From Armatimonadota bacterium (lineage in GTDB: Bacteria > Armatimonadota > Fimbriimonadia > Fimbriimonadales > Fimbriimonadaceae): a DNA stretch of 5,115 nucleotides. Positions within the stretch are counted from its first letter, which is position 1. Every line of letters starts with the position of its first letter. The stretch is taken from positions 1 to 5,115 of the forward strand of contig JAFAFM010000045.1 of NCBI GenBank assembly GCA_023423495.1, in the 5' to 3' direction. Below, one piece after another: positions 1 through 5,115 of the stretch. The notes beneath the pieces are model-generated. The model made no database searches, was not told where the DNA came from, and saw nothing but the letters and a program-made list of their open reading frames with translations. The translations under genes were made by a program, and so were the position numbers.

Positions 1-243
1 CAAGATTCCGCCCACCGCACTCATCACACCGAAAGACATGAGTAGTTGCCAGTCAATGTGTTCCCGTACCAGCCACAAGCGCACGGCCGTAGCAACGAAA
101 TGCGGTATCGCCACAACCGCAACGGCCACGTTTGCAGGATGGGCCGACGCAACCGTTGGCGTCAATATGCTGCCAATACCGAATCCGCCGATCGCGGCGA
201 CGGCTCCGCCTGCGACCGCAGCAAAAAAGAAGAGGACAATCAT
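1..243 (-). CDS. TauE/SafE-family membrane transporter, N-terminal part
   Basis: This is the first 81 codons of a minus-strand gene that runs off the left edge. The translation starts MIVLFFFAAVAGGAVAAIGG and continues with a GFGIGSILTP segment at residues 21-29. That hydrophobic, glycine-rich first helix is typical of the TauE/SafE (sulfite exporter-like) inner-membrane family. Helices are visible at about residues 2-28 and 37-58, and a third begins near 67. The charged stretch VREHIDW (59-65) lies between helices 2 and 3. Members move small anions such as sulfite or sulfonate-derived compounds, but the substrate cannot be read here. The ATG at 243 starts 10 nt after the purF stop, so co-transcription is likely. 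The Shine-Dalgarno is weak (GAGGA about 14 nt upstream). No ATG, GTG or TTG lies in the 15 codons before it. Family assignment is fairly secure; function is not. Confidence 0.8.
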   Translation of the reverse strand, partial: MIVLFFFAAVAGGAVAAIGGFGIGSILTPTVASAHPANVAVAVVAIPHFVATAVRLWLVREHIDWQLLMSFGVMSAVGGIL

Positions 244-253
244 GTCCGTGGAA

Positions 254-1720
254 CTAGTCCTCGAGAAGACGGAGTTGGCCAGAAGAGACACCGGCGAATT
301 GACCAACGTCGGGCGGCTCATCGAACGCGTGCTTCTTTTGGTTGAGGCTCACCGGGATCGGATAGTCGCCGTTGAAACAGGCAAGGCAAAAGTTCTCTCG
401 TCCGGGACCTACCGCCGCAACCGCCCCGTCAATCGAGAGGTAGCCCAATGAGGTGGCGCCAATGTATTCCGACAACTCAGGAATGCTCATTACCGCCGCC
501 GCAAGTTCACCTTTGCTTGCCATATCGATCCCGTAGAAACAGGGGAATTTGATGGGCGGTGCCGTAATGCGTACATGGACTTCCTTTGCTCCGGCTTCGA
601 ACATCAGCTTTACAATCTGCTTGGTGGTCGTGCCTCTTACAATCGAATCATCGACGAGCACAATTCGCTGATCGCGGATGTGATCGACCAACGGCGTGAG
701 CTTCATCCTCACGCCCATCTCACGCATCGACTGGTCGGGCTGAATGAAGGTGCGATGAATGTATCTGCTCTTCATCATTCCCTCACGATAAGGAATGCCA
801 CTTTGGCGGCTGTAGCCAAGAGCGGCGGGAATTCCGCTGTCCGGTACGGGCACCACGATGTCCGCCTCTACTGGGTGCTCCTTCGCAAGGTTTTCGCCCA
901 TTCGCTCACGCGCTGAGTACAAGCTCGTGCCGTACATATTGCTATCCGGACGAGCGAAGTAGATGAATTCGAATAGGCACATCGCTTGGCGGGGAGCGTC
1001 GCAACCCATGAAGTAACGCATGCCCGATCGATCGATGACGACGCATTCACCGGGCTCCAGCTCCCTGTCCGCCTTACCGCCTACAGGCTCGAAAGCGCAG
1101 GATTCGCTGGCAACCATGAACCCATCGCCGCGCTTTCCGGCGGAAAGTGGACGGATGCCCCAAGGATCCCGAAAACCAAATAACAGCTTCGGCGTGAGGA
1201 CCGTCACGCTGTAGGCGCCACGGCATCGACGCATCACTTCCGAAACCGCTTTTTCGACGCCATCTGGCAAGTTGTTTACCAAAATGCGGGCAAGGAGTTC
1301 GGAATCCGAAGTGGAGTCGAACATCTCCCCTTCCTGCTCCATCTCCTCTCGAAGCTCCTTGGCGTTTATCAGGTTGCCGTTATGTGCGACTGCTATGTCG
1401 CCGACCAAGCTTTGGCAGTAAATCGGCTGAGCGTTTCTTAACACCGAGGCGCCGGTGGTGGAATAGCGAGTGTGACCGACCGCCATCGAACCCGGCATCG
1501 CCCTCAGCGTGTCGGGGGAAAACACCTGATTGACCAGGCCCATATCCTTGTGCATGCGGACGGTTGAACCATCGCTTACGGCAATCCCTGCCGACTCTTG
1601 CCCGCGATGTTGAAGCGCAAAAAGGCCAAAAAAGGCAACTGGAGCCGCATCCTGTCCGGGGGTGTAGACGCCAAGAACTCCGCATTCTTCCTTGAGACGG
1701 TCGTCGGCTTCCCAGGACAT
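254..1720 (-). CDS. purF: Amidophosphoribosyltransferase (glutamine PRPP amidotransferase)
   Basis: It catalyses the first committed step of de novo purine synthesis: PRPP plus glutamine gives 5-phosphoribosylamine, glutamate and pyrophosphate, in the cytosol. The protein has 488 residues, within the usual range. A 12-residue propeptide precedes the catalytic nucleophile Cys13 (EECGVLGVY), expected to be exposed by self-processing. The N-terminal Ntn glutaminase half includes the HTRYSTTG (83-90) and AHNGNL (112-117) motifs. The phosphoribosyltransferase half carries the PRPP loop IVLVDDSIVRGTTT (353-366). Cysteines 248, 394, 445 and 448 (CLFEF, FPCFYG, CLAC) match the four Fe4S4 ligands of the Bacillus subtilis enzyme, so this is the iron-sulfur, propeptide-containing type. 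The start is fixed: no ATG, GTG or TTG codon lies between the in-frame upstream stop (1799-1801) and the ATG at 1720. No Shine-Dalgarno is visible. No other purine gene adjoins it; a TauE-family gene follows. Confidence 0.98.
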   Translation of the reverse strand: MSWEADDRLKEECGVLGVYTPGQDAAPVAFFGLFALQHRGQESAGIAVSDGSTVRMHKDMGLVNQVFSPDTLRAMPGSMAVGHTRYSTTGASVLRNAQPIYCQSLVGDIAVAHNGNLINAKELREEMEQEGEMFDSTSDSELLARILVNNLPDGVEKAVSEVMRRCRGAYSVTVLTPKLLFGFRDPWGIRPLSAGKRGDGFMVASESCAFEPVGGKADRELEPGECVVIDRSGMRYFMGCDAPRQAMCLFEFIYFARPDSNMYGTSLYSARERMGENLAKEHPVEADIVVPVPDSGIPAALGYSRQSGIPYREGMMKSRYIHRTFIQPDQSMREMGVRMKLTPLVDHIRDQRIVLVDDSIVRGTTTKQIVKLMFEAGAKEVHVRITAPPIKFPCFYGIDMASKGELAAAVMSIPELSEYIGATSLGYLSIDGAVAAVGPGRENFCLACFNGDYPIPVSLNQKKHAFDEPPDVGQFAGVSSGQLRLLED

Positions 1721-1727
1721 GCCGTTA

Positions 1728-1733
1728 AGTATA
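1728..1733 (-). promoter_or_regulatory. Probable -10 element (TATACT) for a leaderless purF transcript
   Basis: TATACT matches the -10 consensus TATAAT at five of six positions and ends 7 nt before the purF ATG. A transcript begun at the usual distance would start at or next to the start codon. This agrees with the lack of a Shine-Dalgarno and with the absence of any alternative purF start. No recognisable -35 hexamer is seen 16-18 nt upstream. Sequence match only; no transcript data. Confidence 0.45.
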
Positions 1734-1934
1734 TCGAATTCGGTTAGGCTGGCCGCTCCAGAGGGTTCACCGGTCGCCCATATCGTATCTATCCATCTTT
1801 ATTCTTTTTTTATGATTTCCGAACAAAAACTTACTTTCGGGCATAGAATGGTGATAAGGCCGTTTTTTCAAGTTCATCCGTCCAAACTGCTTGATACAGC
1901 CTGAAGACAATCAACTACTCGACAGAGCGCATTG

Positions 1935-1941
1935 AAGGGGA
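1935..1941 (+). promoter_or_regulatory. Ribosome binding site of the RRM-like gene
   Basis: AAGGGGA lies 5 nt before the ATG at 1947, a good Shine-Dalgarno position. It decides the start: the in-frame TTG at 1932 would put this purine-rich stretch inside the coding region and has no such site before it. It also shows that SD-led initiation operates in this genome, unlike at purF and clpB. Confidence 0.7.
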
Positions 1942-1946
1942 ACGAG

Positions 1947-2186
1947 ATGGTTAAGTACTTGCATGTGGGGAATCTAATTGGATCGGACACTGCCGAGGCG
2001 CTTGCTGCACACCTTGCCGCATTTCGGCCGGGCAAGATCGAATTGTTTGTAGATCGAGGTTATGCCCTTGTTCAGGTCGAGGAGAGCTTGCTCGACCGAG
2101 CCATCAGAGAGGGCAACCACAGCCTTTTCCACGGTCGGCGCATTACTGTGTCCGAGTCGCTTTCCGGAATTCCGGTCGAAGCCTAA
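1947..2186 (+). CDS. Small RRM-like (RNA recognition motif) protein, 79 residues
   Basis: This is a predicted cytosolic, probably RNA-binding, single-domain protein. The order of elements fits the beta-alpha-beta-beta-alpha-beta RRM fold. RNP2-like LHVGNL (5-10) is followed by a helix at about 14-26, strand KIELFV (30-35), RNP1-like RGYALVQV (37-44), a helix around LLDRAIREG (48-56) and a last strand RRITVSES (64-71). Typical RNP2 is LFVGNL and typical RNP1 is RGFGFVxF. Here the aromatic of RNP2 is His6, and RNP1 keeps only Tyr39, with Leu41 and Val44 at the other two usual aromatic positions. The segment between helix 1 and RNP1 is short, making this a very small RRM. There is no glycine-rich tail like that of some cyanobacterial Rbp proteins. 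It is divergent from purF and convergent with clpB, so probably transcribed alone. RNA targets are unknown; loss of stacking residues leaves a protein-binding role possible. Confidence 0.78.
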   Translation: MVKYLHVGNLIGSDTAEALAAHLAAFRPGKIELFVDRGYALVQVEESLLDRAIREGNHSLFHGRRITVSESLSGIPVEA

Positions 2187-2193
2187 GGCTGTT

Positions 2194-2215
2194 GCTCGGG
2201 CCATTACGCCCGAGC
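2194..2215. terminator. Hairpin between convergent genes, possible bidirectional terminator
   Basis: GCTCGGGC (2194-2201) and GCCCGAGC (2208-2215) form a perfect 8-bp GC-rich stem with a six-base loop. It starts 8 nt after the stop of the RRM-like gene. It overlaps the last codons of clpB on the other strand, with the clpB stop codon TAA (2206-2204) in the loop. Neither side has a T-tract, so classical intrinsic termination is not clearly supported. It could be a U-less terminator, an mRNA 3' end stabiliser, or a chance result of the coding sequence. Confidence 0.5.
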
Positions 2216-4810
2216 TGCATCCGTGGTATTGAAGGCGAAGTCGCCTTCCCGGTAATCGACCGTTACCGATGAGCCATCTCGAATCGCTCCGGACAAGATC
2301 TGCTGAGCTAGAGGGTTCATGATCTCCGTTTGAATCGCCCGCTTTAGCGGCCGCGCGCCATACACGGGATCAAACCCTGCAGTAGCAAGGTGCAAGTACG
2401 CTTCCTCGGTAAGTTCCAGGTGAATCCGACGATCATCCAGTCGCTTCATCAGCTGACCCAACTGGATCCTCACGATCTGCTTTATATCAGTTGCTGTTAG
2501 GGACCTGAAGACGATAACATCATCGAGACGGTTAACAAACTCCGGGCGGAAGAAGAGTCGAACTTCATCCATCACTTTCGCCTTTGTCTGTTCCCAGTCA
2601 TCACCAGCTGTTACCGGATCGGCGTAGTTGTGCGAGCCCAAGTTACTGGTGAGGATCACAACGGTGTTTTTGAAGTCCACCGTCCTTCCCTGTCCGTCTG
2701 TAAGCCGCCCGTCGTCGAGAAGCTGCAGCAGGACGTTGAAGACTTCAGGATGTGCCTTCTCCACTTCGTCGAGAAGCACGACGGCGTACGGCCGGCGTCG
2801 GACGACCTCCGTCAGCTGGCCACCTTCTTCATATCCCACATATCCCGGGGGCGCGCCGATCAACCGAGCCACTGAGTGCTTCTCCTGATACTCGCTCATG
2901 TCGATGCGGACTATAGCCTTCTCGTCGTTGAACATGAACTCAGCCAAAGCACGTGCCGTCTCCGTCTTGCCGACGCCCGTTGGCCCGAGGAACAGGAAGG
3001 AACCGATGGGACGATTGGGATCACTTAGGCCCGATCGAGAACGCCGGACTGCATCGGAAACCGCCCGAAGCGCTTCCGACTGGCCGACCACTCGGTTCTC
3101 CAAGAATTCTTCCATGGAAAGCAGCTTCTGCATCTCACCTTGGAGGAGCTTGCTTACCGGGATGCCCGTCCACTTGCTCACGACTTCGGCGATGTCTTCG
3201 CTGTCTACCTCTTCCTTGAGCATTTTTCCGCCTTCTTGGATTCGCTCAAGCTCGGAAGTCTCTTCTTGCAGACTCTGATTCAGTTCAGGCATACGTCCGT
3301 GCTGGATTTCTGCGGCCTTTGCGTAATCGCCAGAATCACTTGCCTGCTGGAATTGCGCTCGGAGATCGTCAATCTCCTCCTTGAGCTTACGGACCCGCTC
3401 GATTTTCTCTTTTTCGGTCTGCCAAATGGCCCGCATACCGCTGGATTTCTCACTTAACTCGGCAAGTCGTTTTTCGGTTTGGCTCAGACGTTCTCGGGAA
3501 GCATCGTCTTCCTCCTTCTTGAGCGCCTCGCGATCGATCTCCAGCTGCCGCATTTGCCGCTCGACCTCGTCGATCTCCGCAGGCACACTATCGATCTCGA
3601 TCTTCAGTCGGGATGCCGCTTCATCTACCAAGTCGATGGCTTTGTCCGGCAAAAATCGGTCGCTGATGTATCGATTGCTGAGGGTTGCTGCGGCGACAAT
3701 TGCAGAATCCGTAATGCGCACTCCGTGATGGATCTCGTATCGCTCCTTGAGCCCTCGGAGAATGCTGATCGTTTCCTCGACCGTCGGCTCGCCGACCATG
3801 ACCATTTGAAACCGGCGCTCCAGCGCTTTATCCTTCTCGATGTAGAGTTGGTACTCCTTCAGAGTAGTGGCTCCTACACAACGTAGCTCCCCTCGAGCCA
3901 GCATGGGTTTGAGCATGTTGGCGGCATCCAAGGCGCCTTCTGCCTTTCCGGCGCCTACGAGGGTGTGGAGCTCGTCGATAAAGAGAATAATCTGCCCGTT
4001 CGCATTCTTGATCTCATCCAAGACAGCTTTGAGTCGGTCCTCAAATTCGCCGCGGTACTTGGCCCCCGCGAGCATGGCTCCCAAGTCCAGACTCATGATG
4101 GATTTGCCACGCAGCCCCTCGGGAATATCACCTCCGACAATGCGCTGGGCCAGCCCTTCGACGACGGCAGTCTTCCCCACCCCGGGCTCACCGATCAGAA
4201 CTGGATTGTTCTTGGTTCGGCGACTTAAAACTTGTATAACCCGTCGAATCTCTTCGTCCCGACCAATAACCGGATCAAGTTTGTTCATCCTCGCCCGAGC
4301 GGTTAGGTCGACGGCGTACTTTTCGAGCGCTTGGTAGTTTTGTTCGGCCGTTTGTGAGGTGACTCTCCGACCGCCCCGCAAATCTTCAACCGCCGTCTCC
4401 AAATCCTTTCGGGATACTCCGTTTGAACGCAAAATCCGGCCAGCAGTGCCAGGCTCCTCGGCGACCGCCAGAAGCATGTGTTCAGTCGAAACAAACTCGT
4501 CGTTTAGATCATCAGCGATCGAAAATGCATCAGTGAAAATCTTCGATAATCGCGTGCCGATCGTTCCGCCGTAATTTGTGCCGCCAGTTACCTTGGGCAT
4601 TTCTTCCAGGTCCTTTTCAACCTGGACTCGGACAACGCCGGAGTCCACTCCTAACTTCTCCAGAAGTGGTTTAGCCGTTCCGTCCCCTTGAGCCAGCAGG
4701 GCCAGGAGCAAGTGCTCAACATCAACGGTCGAGTGCTTGAATCTTTCGGCTAGGGATTGGGCTTCCTGGACAGCTTCCTGGGCTTTTAACGTTAACTTAT
4801 CAAATCGCAT
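2204..4810 (-). CDS. clpB: ATP-dependent disaggregase ClpB (Hsp100)
   Basis: This is a hexameric AAA+ chaperone of the cytosol that threads polypeptides out of aggregates with DnaK/DnaJ/GrpE. All parts are present in 868 residues, the normal length. The N domain is at about 1-145. NBD1 has Walker A GEPGVGKT (207-214), Walker B IILFIDE (274-280), pore-loop KYRGEFEDR (251-259) and arginine fingers Arg332/Arg333. The coiled-coil middle domain at about 410-535 separates ClpB from ClpA. NBD2 has Walker A GPTGVGKT (609-616), Walker B VVLLDE (677-682), pore loop GYVGYEEGG (656-664) and sensor-2 GARPLKR (818-824). I see no ClpP-binding IGF-type loop, as expected for a disaggregase. The start is fixed by an in-frame TAG at 4831-4829 with no other start codon between. 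The N-terminus [13 protein letters not shown] matches the family. Only a weak AAGA precedes the ATG. A HAIR-like site overlaps the upstream region, suggesting heat-shock repression. Confidence 0.98.
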   Translation of the reverse strand: MRFDKLTLKAQEAVQEAQSLAERFKHSTVDVEHLLLALLAQGDGTAKPLLEKLGVDSGVVRVQVEKDLEEMPKVTGGTNYGGTIGTRLSKIFTDAFSIADDLNDEFVSTEHMLLAVAEEPGTAGRILRSNGVSRKDLETAVEDLRGGRRVTSQTAEQNYQALEKYAVDLTARARMNKLDPVIGRDEEIRRVIQVLSRRTKNNPVLIGEPGVGKTAVVEGLAQRIVGGDIPEGLRGKSIMSLDLGAMLAGAKYRGEFEDRLKAVLDEIKNANGQIILFIDELHTLVGAGKAEGALDAANMLKPMLARGELRCVGATTLKEYQLYIEKDKALERRFQMVMVGEPTVEETISILRGLKERYEIHHGVRITDSAIVAAATLSNRYISDRFLPDKAIDLVDEAASRLKIEIDSVPAEIDEVERQMRQLEIDREALKKEEDDASRERLSQTEKRLAELSEKSSGMRAIWQTEKEKIERVRKLKEEIDDLRAQFQQASDSGDYAKAAEIQHGRMPELNQSLQEETSELERIQEGGKMLKEEVDSEDIAEVVSKWTGIPVSKLLQGEMQKLLSMEEFLENRVVGQSEALRAVSDAVRRSRSGLSDPNRPIGSFLFLGPTGVGKTETARALAEFMFNDEKAIVRIDMSEYQEKHSVARLIGAPPGYVGYEEGGQLTEVVRRRPYAVVLLDEVEKAHPEVFNVLLQLLDDGRLTDGQGRTVDFKNTVVILTSNLGSHNYADPVTAGDDWEQTKAKVMDEVRLFFRPEFVNRLDDVIVFRSLTATDIKQIVRIQLGQLMKRLDDRRIHLELTEEAYLHLATAGFDPVYGARPLKRAIQTEIMNPLAQQILSGAIRDGSSVTVDYREGDFAFNTTDAARA

Positions 4811-4815
4811 TTGTT

Positions 4816-4836
4816 CTTGAGTGTAAGACTATCAAA
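4816..4836. promoter_or_regulatory. HAIR-like operator (putative HspR site) before clpB
   Basis: On the plus strand the site reads CTTGAGT, seven bases, then TATCAAA. The HspR-associated inverted repeat (HAIR) is CTTGAGT-N7-ACTCAAG. The half nearer clpB is an exact 7/7 match and the distal half matches 4/7, keeping the TCAA core, with the exact N7 spacing. It ends 5 nt before the clpB ATG and covers the putative -10, where a bound repressor would block transcription. HspR is known to control clpB and dnaK in actinobacteria. No hspR gene lies in this window, so the regulator is inferred. Confidence 0.5.
4820..4825 (-). promoter_or_regulatory. Possible -10 element (TACACT) for clpB
   Basis: TACACT keeps the key TA...T positions of the -10 consensus and ends 9 nt before the clpB ATG, implying a 5' leader of only a few nucleotides. 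It lies inside the HAIR-like site. No -35 is evident at normal spacing. An alternative -10, TATAAA (4855-4850), has TTGAAA (4882-4877) upstream but with a 21-nt spacer, too long for a standard housekeeping promoter. Confidence 0.35.
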
Positions 4837-4878
4837 TGACCTTACTCTCTTTATAACGCACTCGTTAGAACTTTGGTT

Positions 4879-5115
4879 TCAAGATACACGCACTTCATCA
4901 GGAAAAGACCTATAAAGCGCAGACTTGAAGTTGATGACTCGCGAATACACTGCACGGTGCAGATGTTCGATGGACTCGTCACGGGTTGCGGCAACCATGA
5001 ATGCGGCGTCGAGTTGAGCCAGGCTTGTGAAGGCGATCGAGATGTGAAACTCTCCCAACTCCGGGGGACTGAACCCAAATTTCCGGCGTTTGATCGTGTA
5101 GGAATCCAGCTTGCC
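4879..5115 (-). CDS. C-terminal part of a small conserved hypothetical protein (DUF6614-like)
   Basis: An open frame enters from the right edge on the minus strand and gives 78 residues before a TGA at 4881-4879; its start lies outside the window. The translation has protein-like segments such as KRRKFGFSPPELGEFHISIA, AQLDAAFMVAATRD, EHLHRAVYSRV and FKSALYRSFPDEV. The pattern (RRK-G-PP-LGEFH, LAQLDAAF, LH-AV, ALYR-FPD near the C-terminus) resembles what I recall of the DUF6614 family, small proteins that probably adopt a dimeric alpha-beta barrel-like fold. That is from memory and tentative; no function is known to me. No signal peptide or membrane segment shows in this part. The gene lies 68 nt upstream of clpB on the same strand with no terminator seen between them, so read-through into clpB is possible. 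Confidence 0.7.
   Translation of the reverse strand, partial: GKLDSYTIKRRKFGFSPPELGEFHISIAFTSLAQLDAAFMVAATRDESIEHLHRAVYSRVINFKSALYRSFPDEVRVS

Larger units (their letters stand above)
1721..1946. other. Divergent intergenic region between purF and the RRM-like gene
   Basis: These 226 nt must carry the promoters for two divergent genes. The middle is A/T-rich, with a run of seven T at 1805-1811 on the plus strand (A-tract on the purF strand). A short inverted repeat, CCGAA (1819-1823) with TTCGG (1836-1840), sits beside it. For the rightward gene TAGAAT (1844-1849) is a possible -10, but no good -35 stands at 16-18 nt. I see no riboswitch fold, no convincing purine-repressor box and no credible small gene. 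Confidence 0.5.

Noticed and set aside
1692..1904. 70-codon plus-strand frame from inside purF into the intergenic region
   Set aside because: Begins antisense to purF, lacks a ribosome binding site and shows no domain or compositional sign of a protein.
1932..1946. TTG at 1932 as the start of the RRM-like gene
   Set aside because: The AAGGGGA Shine-Dalgarno lies downstream of this TTG and at ideal spacing for the ATG at 1947; the five extra residues add nothing to the RRM fold.
3867..4337. Long plus-strand frames antisense to clpB and purF (for example 3867-4337, 3381-3728, 575-916)
   Set aside because: They are complementary-strand shadows of highly conserved coding sequence, with Ser/Arg-rich or low-complexity translations and no initiation signals.
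4355..4375. Internal translation start for a short ClpB form near residue 150
   Set aside because: Residue 150 is Val encoded by GTC, not a start codon, and no Met lies close to the usual position with a clear ribosome binding site.
4857..4868. Possible CIRCE (HrcA) element suggested by CGAGTGCGTT on the minus strand
   Set aside because: Only a partial half-site resembles GAGTGCTAA and no TTAGCACTC partner lies at nine-base spacing.
4877..4883. CTTGAAA as a sigma-32 type -35 for clpB
   Set aside because: No CCCCAT-like -10 follows at 13-15 nt, and the hexamer overlaps the stop codon region of the upstream gene.
4851..5078. Complete 75-codon minus-strand frame upstream of clpB
   Set aside because: Its translation is rich in Ser/Pro/Trp/Cys with no domain-like pattern, while the overlapping frame 4879-5115 gives a coherent protein with conserved-looking motifs.

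Overview
The window reads as ordinary bacterial chromosome of moderate GC content and is mostly housekeeping. I see no mobile element, CRISPR array, rRNA or tRNA. The lineage cannot be fixed from this sequence. The iron-sulfur (Bacillus-type) PurF, the apparently SD-less starts of purF and clpB, and a HAIR-like site before clpB fit a Gram-positive, Deinococcus or Armatimonadota-like background better than an enterobacterial one. That placement is a low-confidence inference.

Layout: a minus-strand unit runs leftward from about 1720. It consists of purF (254-1720) followed, after 10 nt, by the first 81 codons of a TauE/SafE-family membrane transporter (1-243, cut by the window edge). Divergent from purF, across a 226-nt intergenic region, is a 79-residue plus-strand protein with RRM-like RNP1 and RNP2 motifs (1947-2186). 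It converges on clpB, which occupies 2204-4810 on the minus strand. Only 17 nt separate the two stop codons, and a perfect 8-bp hairpin places the clpB stop codon in its loop. Upstream of clpB, 68 nt away and on the same strand, is the C-terminal 78 residues of a small conserved-looking protein (4879-5115) whose start lies beyond the window.

Functionally, PurF commits PRPP to purine synthesis. ClpB is the disaggregase that works with DnaK/DnaJ/GrpE after protein-damaging stress. The RRM-like protein and the upstream small protein have no proven partner here. These genes do not form one recognisable pathway and I found no convincing new multi-gene system.

The points worth a second look are regulatory and small-protein ones. 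They are a HAIR-like (HspR-type) inverted repeat against the clpB start, TA(T/C)ACT hexamers 7-9 nt before the only possible starts of purF and clpB (suggesting leaderless or nearly leaderless transcripts), a very short bacterial RRM-like protein with altered RNA-stacking positions, and a stop-codon hairpin at the convergent gene junction.
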